Made by a program: the position numbers and the translations under genes. A DNA stretch of 64,000 nucleotides, from NCBI GenBank assembly GCA_964636325.1, contig CAZWRV010000011.1:1-64000 (forward strand), written 5' to 3'. The stretch is from CAZWRV01 sp964636325 (GTDB taxonomy: Bacteria > Verrucomicrobiota > Lentisphaeria > Victivallales > GWF2-50-93). A model generated the notes under the pieces. It was given only the letters and a program-made list of their open reading frames with translations. It had not been told where the DNA came from and did not search any database. This document shows, in pieces, positions 56,636-64,000 of this stretch (its first letter is position 1; every line of letters starts with the position of its first letter).

Positions 56636-58777
56636 ATGATTGACGCAGTCAGGAAGCTTCCACTCCTCTACAGGACATACGCCATGCTGGGCATCATGTT
56701 CCTCTGCGTCATTGTCCTCAACATATTCGCGTATTTCTCCATAATGCACATCGGCGAAATATACGCCTCATGGTCAAACGCCGCCGTGAACCTCAAGCTG
56801 AAGGTGATGGCCGCGGACATCACCCTAAGGGCACTCGTCACAGGAAGCACCGTCAAGGACATGAACGGGGTATGGGATCCGCTGGACCAGGCCGAGTCAA
56901 TAGCGAAATCTTCCCTGAAGCTCGCTGACGATTCGCCGCTCCTTTCGAGCATGAAGGACTACAGGCAGTTTCTCGTCGACATCTTCGTCGTCCCCGAGGG
57001 CCAGGAGCCGAAGCCGATACCACAGGACTTCTTCACCACCTACACAGGCAAGTTCGACGCCCTTATCGGGAACATCGAGACATTCAAGTCGCTGATGGAC
57101 AAATCGATCTCCGGGCGCCTGCGGATATTCAAGGTCATCTATGTTTTCATCATGGTGAACATCTTGCTGCTTTTCGTGATCGTCGTATTCTCTGTAGGCA
57201 AGCACACCAGGATGTGCGAGATTGTCCAGAACGAGCTGGCCGACACCAAGAACAACCTCGACATCATACTCAACTCAACCGACTCGCTCCTTGTCACCGT
57301 CGACAAGGAGATGACGATCACCCACCTCAACAACGCTGCGTCAAGGTATCTCGGCGCCGATCCGGCACAGTCCGTAGGCCGTAAGCTCGCCCAGACGGCT
57401 CCCATGCTCGAAGGCTACCTGCCGGAGATATCGAAGGTTTTCTATTCCGGAAAGCCGGCCGAATTCTACCGGGAGAAGATACTTTTCTGCGACGGCACCG
57501 AAAGGTTCTACAACATCACCGCCAACCAGCTCCTCCACGGCGCCGGTGGAGTCGTCATACGCATAGAGGACATCACGGCGCCCGAAGTCCGCGAGGAGCA
57601 GATCAGGCAGTCCCAGAAGATGGAGGTCGTCGAAAACATCATCGAAAGCCTCACCAACGACTTCAACAACGTCCTCGGCGCCATAAACGCTTCCGTATCC
57701 ATGCTCAAGTTCACCTCCGAAAAGGGGCCGGTCCAGCCGTCCGACCTGAAGAACAGCATAGAGATAATAGAGAACTCCATAGAGCGCGCAGTCGTCATGG
57801 TCCGCCAGCTCACGTCCATCTCGAAGAGACAGGAACTCACCCTTTCGCCCGTCGACCTCAACATCTCCGTCAGCCATGTCATCAAGATATGTGAAAAGTC
57901 CTTCGACAAGCGGATATCCCTCAAGACCGCCTTCGCCGCCTTGAGGGCCATGGTCAAGGGCGACCCCGCCCTCATCGAGACGGTCATACTCAACCTCTGC
58001 GAGAACGCCGCCCACGCAATGACCATAATGAAGGGTGCAAGCCAGCAGTGGGGCGGCGAACTGAGAATTTCCGTCACTTATGTCCTGCCGGACTCCAACT
58101 TCAGGGCCATGCACCCGAACGCCACTAAGAAGTCATACTGGGCTATCAGCGTCTCCGACACTGGTGTCGGGATAGACCGCGAAGTCATGCCTCACATCTT
58201 CGACCCCTTCTACTCCACCAAGGGCAAGAACCGGGGCATGGGGCTCGGGCTCTCAACGATAAGGGAAATAGTGGGGCAGCACAGCGGATTCATAGACATA
58301 GCCTCAGTCCCCGGCGAAGGCACGACCGCCACCGTCTATATTCCCGAAATAGAGGAACAGATTTCCAAAGTCCTCAAGTTCCAGGTCGAGGCCGAAGTCC
58401 CTATCCCCACAGGCGCAGGACTGATACTGGTAGTCGACGACGAAGGCATAATGCGCAAGACCGCCCACAGCATCCTCACCAAGCTCGGCTACGAAGTCAT
58501 CTTCGCCGAGAACGGCATCCAGGCCATCGACACCTACAGCCGCAGAGGCAAGGACATCAGCATGGTCATGCTCGACCTCTCCATGCCAAAGATGGACGGC
58601 AAGGAAACCTTCGTCGAACTCAAGAAGATCAATCCGCTCATAAAGGCCATAATCGTCTCGGGCATGGAGACCGACAAGCGAATCAACGAGATGATCGCCA
58701 TGGGCGCGAAGAGCTATGTCCCCAAGCCGTATTCGATGATTTCACTGGCGCAGGCGGTGAAGAAGGTCATCGGATGA
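56636..58777 (+). CDS. Membrane PAS sensor kinase lacking phospho-acceptor His, with receiver
   Basis: A 713-residue protein. Two membrane helices (LGIMFLCVIVLNIFAYFSIM and FIMVNILLLFVIVVFSV) bound a periplasmic sensor. A PAS domain follows (residues 210-320). The dimerisation helix reads QSQKMEVVENIIESLTNDFN, in which Asn341 replaces the His of the usual AHDFNN. The ATPase domain looks intact (NLCENAAHAM, DTGVGID, GMGLGLSTIREI). A C-terminal receiver has its Asp in VMLDLSMPKMDG and Lys in YVPKPYS. It cannot autophosphorylate on His in the usual way; it may act as a regulator or phosphatase for the preceding kinase. Confidence 0.88.
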   Translation: MIDAVRKLPLLYRTYAMLGIMFLCVIVLNIFAYFSIMHIGEIYASWSNAAVNLKLKVMAADITLRALVTGSTVKDMNGVWDPLDQAESIAKSSLKLADDSPLLSSMKDYRQFLVDIFVVPEGQEPKPIPQDFFTTYTGKFDALIGNIETFKSLMDKSISGRLRIFKVIYVFIMVNILLLFVIVVFSVGKHTRMCEIVQNELADTKNNLDIILNSTDSLLVTVDKEMTITHLNNAASRYLGADPAQSVGRKLAQTAPMLEGYLPEISKVFYSGKPAEFYREKILFCDGTERFYNITANQLLHGAGGVVIRIEDITAPEVREEQIRQSQKMEVVENIIESLTNDFNNVLGAINASVSMLKFTSEKGPVQPSDLKNSIEIIENSIERAVVMVRQLTSISKRQELTLSPVDLNISVSHVIKICEKSFDKRISLKTAFAALRAMVKGDPALIETVILNLCENAAHAMTIMKGASQQWGGELRISVTYVLPDSNFRAMHPNATKKSYWAISVSDTGVGIDREVMPHIFDPFYSTKGKNRGMGLGLSTIREIVGQHSGFIDIASVPGEGTTATVYIPEIEEQISKVLKFQVEAEVPIPTGAGLILVVDDEGIMRKTAHSILTKLGYEVIFAENGIQAIDTYSRRGKDISMVMLDLSMPKMDGKETFVELKKINPLIKAIIVSGMETDKRINEMIAMGAKSYVPKPYSMISLAQAVKKVIG

Positions 58778-59283
58778 CGGCGATATCCTCAACTTCCATA
58801 TCCCTTGACCTCCATGAGCTGTCCGGAAACTTCATAGGTTAGGAAGCAGTGGACAAGCCCCCTTGCGGAGTCGGCAGTTCCGTCTCGACAAGACCGGGCC
58901 CGATGCCCCCAGAATGATTTTTTAATGGTATCTATTTTTTTGATTTTTTCATCGCGCTGAAAAATGGATGCTTAATCATCCGGAAATCAAGCGGGAGGGG
59001 CAGTTACACAGTCTCATCCCTGAAAATCCCATGTTTCCCCGGCATTTCCCTTTGCTGATTGGGTTTTCCCCTCCGGGCCCGCCGCGGCGGGTGCAGGAAG
59101 AGGTTTTTCTGCAAAGTTCTGCCCGGTTTTACCCGCTCCCATCCTTGAAATCCCGTCCTGACTTGCTACCTTCAACCTATGGTTAAAATCAAAATTCCTA
59201 ACAGTCAGTAACCTATTGGGGATTTGGTCACTTGGAATTTAAATATCCACAAGGACATATGCTGTAACTCTTGCAAGGGGCTA
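58778..59283. other. Gene-free stretch with small hairpins
   Basis: About 505 bp with no convincing gene. T-runs occur at 58918-58950 (possible termination of the kinase transcript) and a GC hairpin CCCGCC/GGCGGG at 59079-59093. The def promoter is presumably near 59200. Confidence 0.55.
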
Positions 59284-59844
59284 ATGAGGGTAAGGACATA
59301 CGGCGATCCGGCGCTTGCGCGCAAAGCGTTGCCTGTCAGGGCGATGGACAAGGCAGTCCTTCGCCTCGCCGGATCGCTGGTGGAGATGATGCACGAGCAC
59401 GACGGGATCGGCCTTGCCGCGACGCAGCTGGGGAAGGAACTGCGGATGGTTGCGCTCAACGTCCCCCAGCCCAGGAGGCAGGACGGCTCGCTCGCCCATC
59501 CGCTTTCGCCCGGGGAGATCGAGCTTCTTCCACTCATGCCTCTGGTTCTGGTGAACCCTGAAATAGTCTCGTTTTCGCCGTTCGAAGGAGTCCGCGAGGA
59601 GGGTTGCCTCAGCGTACCGAAGATATACGCCCCGGTCTCGCGGCCTGTGTCGGTAATACTCAGGGCACGCGTCTGCGAAGGCGCCGAGATCATGCTGGAA
59701 TGCGCCGGACTTCTCGGAAGGGCAGTCCAGCACGAGATAGACCATCTCGACGGGATTCTTTTCGTCCAGAGGGTCGTGCCGGATGAGCTGGAGAAGATCA
59801 GCAAGGAACTTGAAAAGCTCGCCAAGGGTAAGGGAGGGAACTGA
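59284..59844 (+). CDS. def: Peptide deformylase
   Basis: A 186-residue deformylase. The three metal/active-site motifs are complete: GIGLAATQ at 41-48 (Gln48), EGCLS with Cys108, and HEIDH with His150, Glu151, His154. It removes the formyl group from nascent proteins. ATG 59284 (MRVRTYGDPAL) is chosen because deformylases start near this residue; the frame is open to 59224. AAGGGG precedes it. Its stop overlaps the next gene by one nucleotide pair context (TGATGG), so translation is coupled. Confidence 0.96.
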   Translation: MRVRTYGDPALARKALPVRAMDKAVLRLAGSLVEMMHEHDGIGLAATQLGKELRMVALNVPQPRRQDGSLAHPLSPGEIELLPLMPLVLVNPEIVSFSPFEGVREEGCLSVPKIYAPVSRPVSVILRARVCEGAEIMLECAGLLGRAVQHEIDHLDGILFVQRVVPDELEKISKELEKLAKGKGGN

Positions 59845-60764
59845 TGGACGCTCTCCCGAAGAAATCGTTCCTGTGGGCGGCGTTCGGCGTCTGCAAGGGG
59901 ACTGATGCGTTCGTCGAGATCGCCATGTTCCCCACGATTAAGACAGCCTTCCATTTCATACTATTCGCCTGCATCGCGTCTGTAATTTCGGCCGGACTCA
60001 GGACTTCCTTAACATACGCAGGGACCATCGGGAGATTCTGCGCCGCGTTCGAGGGGCAGTTCGGACATGTTTCAAATTCAGGGGCGAAAGGTGTTCTGCC
60101 TTCCCTTAGCCCGGAGACTTCGCGCTCGATGGTGGTCGACAATATCAGGGTGGACTACATTTCCGGGGAGGGGAAGGGGCCAGGCTTCAGGCCTGACGAC
60201 GGGATTTCGAACTGCGGACTGCTATGGATGCCGAAGTCCATGGTCTTCTGGGGAAGGAACGGGCCGAAGTTCCGCTTCTTCTCGCTGGCCGACCTTTCAC
60301 CGAGCCGGAACAAGATATCGACTGGTACCGCGGATCAGGTGCTGGCCTACGCACAGGCGACGCCGCTGCCGGCCGACCTTGCCTCGCAGATCCCTTCAGC
60401 AAGCCTCATCACGCTGAAGAACGCCCTGATCGTATCGGCCTTCCTGCTCAGCGGCGCCAACGTCTTCCTTGTGACAGTCCTGTTCATCCCGCTTTTCGCG
60501 CTTTTCTCCACGTTCTTCTTTTCGGCATCTGCCACCGGCATGATCATTCCGATGAGGTTCAGGAACATCCTGAACGTGGCAATATATTCAAGCTTCCCCG
60601 GCATACTGATCGCGTCGCTGTTCCATGGCTTCGACATCCCGTACGTTGAATACCAGACAATGTGCGTAATCTGCTTCCTGATATATTTCACAGTAGTGCT
60701 CAACAATCTGCAGAGGAAGGCTAGGCCTTCGTCCAGCGAGGAGTCCGACTATGACGATTTCTGA
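59844..60764 (+). CDS. Unrecognised membrane protein in def operon
   Basis: A 306-residue protein with an N-terminal membrane helix (FHFILFACIASVISAG), a soluble loop of about 130 residues, then three to four C-terminal helices (LIVSAFLLSGANVFLVTVLF; LFALFSTFFFSASATGMI; IYSSFPGILIASLF; MCVICFLIYFTVVLNNL). The layout recalls DUF1189-type proteins, but I would not name it so. The tail is acidic (SSSEESDYDDF). It overlaps def at its start and the D123-like gene at its end by 14 nt. Confidence 0.68.
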   Translation: MDALPKKSFLWAAFGVCKGTDAFVEIAMFPTIKTAFHFILFACIASVISAGLRTSLTYAGTIGRFCAAFEGQFGHVSNSGAKGVLPSLSPETSRSMVVDNIRVDYISGEGKGPGFRPDDGISNCGLLWMPKSMVFWGRNGPKFRFFSLADLSPSRNKISTGTADQVLAYAQATPLPADLASQIPSASLITLKNALIVSAFLLSGANVFLVTVLFIPLFALFSTFFFSASATGMIIPMRFRNILNVAIYSSFPGILIASLFHGFDIPYVEYQTMCVICFLIYFTVVLNNLQRKARPSSSEESDYDDF

Positions 60765-61494
60765 AGTATGTCCGGGCGGACCGCTGTCGGAATACGGCGC
60801 CGCCAGATGGTATGAGAACCTTTCAAGCCATACGTTTCCGACCAGCTTCGTTAAACTGCGCCCGATGGAGGTGCAGAGCCTGGCCGAGGGCGAGAAGTCC
60901 GGCAGCCATGCCGATGAAGTGATCGCCAGACTGTCGCAGCCGATGAACGCCTATCCCGGCAACTGCTTCGTCTTCACCGACCATTATGCTCCGACCGACA
61001 CTGAGAGGTTCGCGTTGAAGGGCGGCGCCGTTTATTCGCCCGAGAGCGCATGGAAGTTCCTGGCTCTTAGCGCGAAGATACGCAGGGCTGCGTCCGAAGG
61101 TCTGGTGGAGCATCTCTGCGTGCGCCCGTTCAGGCGGATCACCAGGCCACGCGAGTTCAGGCTCTTCATTCACAAGGGTGTCCTGAGCGCCATGAGCCAG
61201 TACTGGCTCGTCCGCCATTTCAGGAGGCTGCAGGGGGTGAGGCAGCGCTACTGGGATATGGCCGAAAAGTTCGTCACCGAGATCTCATGGCTGCTGCCGC
61301 AGCACACGCTGGTGATGGACGTTTATTTCACCGCCAAGGGGCAGATACTCATAATAGACATCAATCCCTGGGGACCTCCGACGGATCCGCTGCTCATGCA
61401 GACCTGGGAGCGGGACTGGGATGCCCCCGTCCGGATAGCGACCATAATCCCGCCGCCGGAAACCATTTCCGGAGACGTGAAGGTTTCATTTTAG
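60751..61494 (+). CDS. D123 (Cdc123) family protein
   Basis: A 247-residue ATP-grasp-like protein. HLCVRPFRRI, REFRLFIHKGVLSAMSQYW and LVMDVYFTAKGQILIIDINP with GPPTDPLLM after it match the D123 family: Arg/Phe-rich strand, then the Asp and Asp-x-Asn metal ligands. Eukaryotic Cdc123 helps assemble eIF2; bacterial roles are unknown to me. It overlaps the preceding membrane protein gene by 14 nt and is in an operon with def, so a link to translation is tempting but unproven. Confidence 0.75.
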   Translation: MTISEVCPGGPLSEYGAARWYENLSSHTFPTSFVKLRPMEVQSLAEGEKSGSHADEVIARLSQPMNAYPGNCFVFTDHYAPTDTERFALKGGAVYSPESAWKFLALSAKIRRAASEGLVEHLCVRPFRRITRPREFRLFIHKGVLSAMSQYWLVRHFRRLQGVRQRYWDMAEKFVTEISWLLPQHTLVMDVYFTAKGQILIIDINPWGPPTDPLLMQTWERDWDAPVRIATIIPPPETISGDVKVSF

Positions 61495-61576
61495 CGTCCT
61501 TATTTTTGGCATCTATGCGGGGTTGAGTGTTTGTTGTCGGACATCAAATCTGGTTGTGGGTGAAGCCCGCCTTAAG

Positions 61577-63457
61577 ATGAAATCATATCTGCTCGTATTC
61601 TTTCTTTTCTTCTCCGCGGCCTTGCACGGCGCAGGGATCGCAGTCGAGCGCCTCGAATGGGGGTTCGACGGCAAGGTGTCGCTGAACCAATTCAACATGC
61701 TGCGGGTGCTTTTCAGCAACCAGTCGGACAAGCCGTTCGACGGCGAGGTGATCCTGCAGAGGTCCTATTTCGGCGGGGGGGCGGGCCCGGGGGGGGTTTG
61801 TTGGGGGGGGGGGGGGGGGGGCGGGCCGCGCATCGGCCTTCCGTCCGCCAGGGAACTTTATATCACGCCGCATTCAGCGAAATGGGTGCTTTTCTCGCCG
61901 TTCGTGAGATCCGACAACATGGAATGGATCATCAGGTGGGGCGACGGTAAGGGGGCGTCCTACAACGTGTCCAGGCCCCCGGCGGGTCCTCCGGCCACGG
62001 TGCTTCTGCGTCCCGATAACATCCTCTACGGGAAGTCGAAGCTCCGCAGCTTCGAGGACGCATTCTTCCCGCCGTCGGTTTCCCTCTGCGCCGGTCTGGA
62101 CACCGTCGTGATCGCCGAACCGCCCCGCTTCACTCCGGTCCAGTGCCAGGCGTTCCTCGACTGGCTGCGGAGCGGTGGTACCGCCGTGGTCGTCCACGGC
62201 CCGGACGGCAGATATCCTCTCTTTCCGCCGGAGCTTGCGGTGCTGGACTCCACGGCGGAGGATGCCGCGGGCGCGGGAAGGATCGCCAGGTTCCCCGTCG
62301 CAACTGCGGATGTGTCGCTGGAGTTCCTGAGGGGGAAGGGGCTTGTGGACAGGCCCGACGGAGACGGCGGCCAGGCGCACGCGCCCGGCGACTACTACTA
62401 TTACTCGAGCTATGACAGCATACAGAGTTCGATGTCACAGTATTTCAAGGTACTTGTGGCGACCGAGCACAACTGGTGGCTCATATTTTCCGTGGCTCTA
62501 GGGTATGTGTTCGTAATATCGTTCGGCAACCAGTATGTCGCGCGGAAAACGAGGAACACTGCAATCCCTTTCATCTTCTTCGGCGCCATGGTGGCGCTCT
62601 TCTGCGTGTTTTTCGCGTTTGTCGGCAGGAGGGGGACCGGCGAGATTACCTGCGTCCACGACATCAGCTACGCCCGCGACTGCGGGGACGGCGCGTTCAA
62701 CGTGTCCCAGTGGGCCAGCGTCTTCGTGACTTCGACCGGGCGCTACACCGTGGCCCATCCCGGCGAATACAGGTACTACGCCGACTGCTCGTACGATGAC
62801 ACCAACGTCGACGGAGTCATCTCCAGCGGCAAGGCCGGGAACGTGCGCCTCAGGATCCCGCTGTATTCCTCGAAGGACATCTTCTGCCAGGGATGCATGG
62901 AATGTCCGGGCGCGGCATTCTCCCTTAAGGACGTCGGATTCGGCAAGGATTCGCTTTCCTCCTTGGAAGTCGCAGCCTCCCCAAAATTCGGCGGCAATAT
63001 CCATGGCGCATGGGCGGTCCACAAGGACAGGCTCTACACGATGACGGCTAAGGACTCCTCAAGCTTTTCAATCGGGCGCGGGCAGCCTCTTGACAAATAT
63101 CTTGAGGAATGGGCCCGGAGTCACGCCAACGACTTCTACAAATACATGTATGGATATGGCGAAAAGAAAAAAGTTGACGAGATGGAAATCCTCTCCACTC
63201 TCAAGTCTTCCATCGTTCCGCGGCTCATAGCCAGGAGCCTGGAGAAAGGCGGAGATTCCCAGGACGGAAGGACTGCAAAGATCAGGAAACCTACGTCCGG
63301 CGCACTGGAGCTGTATGTCCTGGCCGACACTCCGCCCACCTTTCAGGCGGTCGGAGAAAATCTTGGAGTCAAGAACGGGCGTACCCTCTTCCACTTCAGC
63401 TTCACGGTGAAGGAGCCTGCAGACGGAAAGGGCGGGGCACCGCCGGAGGGGAAGTAA
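61577..63457 (+). CDS. Secreted/membrane protein with poly-Gly run, unrecognised
   Basis: A 626-residue protein. Signal peptide SYLLVFFLFFSAALHGAG; an N-terminal beta-rich domain; a mid-region resembling a glutamine-amidotransferase-like fold (LDTVVIAEPPRFTPVQCQAF and LDWLRSGGTAVVVHGPDGRY); then two membrane helices (WWLIFSVALGYVFVISFG; FIFFGAMVALFCVFFAFVG); and a C-terminal beta-rich extracytoplasmic part. This resembles the large membrane proteins often found beside ABC-2 type transporters, and an ABC ATPase gene follows. A G-rich tract at 61772-61821, including 19 consecutive G, encodes Gly residues near position 77-84 and may be error-prone. Confidence 0.72.
   Translation: MKSYLLVFFLFFSAALHGAGIAVERLEWGFDGKVSLNQFNMLRVLFSNQSDKPFDGEVILQRSYFGGGAGPGGVCWGGGGGGGPRIGLPSARELYITPHSAKWVLFSPFVRSDNMEWIIRWGDGKGASYNVSRPPAGPPATVLLRPDNILYGKSKLRSFEDAFFPPSVSLCAGLDTVVIAEPPRFTPVQCQAFLDWLRSGGTAVVVHGPDGRYPLFPPELAVLDSTAEDAAGAGRIARFPVATADVSLEFLRGKGLVDRPDGDGGQAHAPGDYYYYSSYDSIQSSMSQYFKVLVATEHNWWLIFSVALGYVFVISFGNQYVARKTRNTAIPFIFFGAMVALFCVFFAFVGRRGTGEITCVHDISYARDCGDGAFNVSQWASVFVTSTGRYTVAHPGEYRYYADCSYDDTNVDGVISSGKAGNVRLRIPLYSSKDIFCQGCMECPGAAFSLKDVGFGKDSLSSLEVAASPKFGGNIHGAWAVHKDRLYTMTAKDSSSFSIGRGQPLDKYLEEWARSHANDFYKYMYGYGEKKKVDEMEILSTLKSSIVPRLIARSLEKGGDSQDGRTAKIRKPTSGALELYVLADTPPTFQAVGENLGVKNGRTLFHFSFTVKEPADGKGGAPPEGK
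61772..61821 (+). repeat. G-homopolymer tract in coding sequence
   Basis: Contains runs of 7 G and 9 G, then a run of 19 G at 61803-61821. The frame stays open. It is either a slippage-prone phase-variation site or a base-calling/assembly artefact. Confidence 0.8.
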
Positions 63458-63674
63458 GAGAGTGGGGGGGGGCGCGCCAGACAGTAGGAAAGCCGAAAGG
63501 TGAATTGTAGGTCGCGGGCCACGAAGTCATCGTGTGATTGAGTTGCCGGATTGCTGATAATGTGGGCTCGTCCGCAAGTCCCTGTCCCTCTCCATCACGC
63601 CGATAGGTTGCGACAGGCATCGGCAGGTTTCGAGAATTGGATTTTGCTGATCAAAGAACACATGAGGAAATACC

Positions 63675-64000
63675 ATGTCTGAATCATCAAACGTCCCGGA
63701 CGTCCCGGCCCTAGCTTTCCTGAACCTATTCCACAAGTTCAAGTACAACCACGTCCTGAAGAACGTCACGTTCTCGGTCGCGAGGAACTCGATACACGGC
63801 TTCGTGGGACCGAACGGCGCGGGGAAGACGACGACGCTGAAGCTGTCGGCCACGATATTGAGGCCGCAGGGCGAGAATGTCATCAAGGTCTTCGGGCGCG
63901 ACGTCGGCAGGGACTATGTGGAGGTGAGGAAGAGGATAGGTTTCATGCCCGACTACTTCACCATGTACAAGCAGATGACCGTCTTCGAATACCTGGACTT
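63675..64000 (+). CDS. ABC transporter ATP-binding protein, cut by window end
   Basis: The first 108 residues of an ABC ATPase. Walker A is GPNGAGKTT near residue 47; the Q-loop region ends in IGFMPDYFTMYKQMTVFEYL, where Asp replaces the usual Gln. This layout (RIGFMPDYF) is common in ABC-2 exporters of the gliding/Nos type. GAGG is 8 nt before ATG 63675. It lies 217 nt after the secreted protein gene and probably exports a lipid, polysaccharide or protein with it. The rest is outside the window. Confidence 0.88.
   Translation, partial: MSESSNVPDVPALAFLNLFHKFKYNHVLKNVTFSVARNSIHGFVGPNGAGKTTTLKLSATILRPQGENVIKVFGRDVGRDYVEVRKRIGFMPDYFTMYKQMTVFEYLD

Overview
The window looks like chromosomal DNA from a PVC-superphylum bacterium, most probably Lentisphaerota. 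The main hint is a prepilin-like protein whose leader reads KDRHFTLIELL (His instead of Gly before the cleavage-site Phe), an arrangement I associate with Lentisphaerae. Supporting hints are HEAT/TPR-rich proteins, TMTC-like membrane proteins and a TIGR03790-type protein. DNA is moderately GC-rich, genes use both strands, and there are many dispersed palindromic repeats. Genus is not decidable by eye.

Layout. 0.2-5.9 kb: ATP-grasp protein and glycosyltransferase, then a selenium block (YedF, cysteine-desulfurase-like protein, a DUF3343-SelD fusion) and thiol peroxidase. 6-11 kb: RNA ligase, two small lipoproteins, the carboxynorspermidine pair and an SDR. 11.2-14 kb: reverse-strand rpmJ-rpsM-rpsK-rpoA-rplQ operon without rpsD, ending in a clear terminator. 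14-22 kb: zinc-ribbon protein, FHA-GAF-histidine kinase, NrdR with an overlapping partner, two tandem TMTC-like proteins. 22-24.3 kb: tRNA-Asp carrying a decayed 2.2 kb integrated element (integrase remnant, possible +1-frameshift gene, PIN/AbrB toxin-antitoxin pair). 24.5-37 kb: SpoIIE-type phosphatase, SGNH hydrolase, SagB-like oxidoreductase, prepilin-like protein, a 1090-residue HEAT protein, Clp-fold protease, TPR protein. 37-42.6 kb: a retron locus. 42.7-51.5 kb: isomerase-like protein, secreted TPR protein, frr, GT-C transferase, proS. 51.6-58.8 kb: lipocalin, TIGR03790 protein, two signalling kinases, one lacking its phospho-acceptor His. 59-64 kb: def operon with a D123-family protein, a secreted protein with a 19-G run, and the start of an ABC ATPase.

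Two things stand out. First, 37117-42557 encodes an ARM/HEAT-like protein, a winged-helix/SWIM protein, a convincing msr-msd RNA (27-bp a1/a2 stem, own promoter, TTAGC branch site, GTTTC-loop hairpin, long msd hairpin) and a retron-type reverse transcriptase with YADD and VTG motifs. The parts match the retron type with ARM and WH-SWIM partners (type XIII, as I recall the classification), but about 350 bp of dispersed repeats separate RNA and RT. Second, several unrelated genes (ATP-grasp, selD, RT, isomerase, proS) are preceded by mosaics of the same palindromic modules, each ending in a Shine-Dalgarno-bearing tail (TTTCAGGAG or a close variant). Repeats here may act as portable 5' leaders. 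The proS leader can form two hairpins with perfectly complementary loops (a potential kissing complex).
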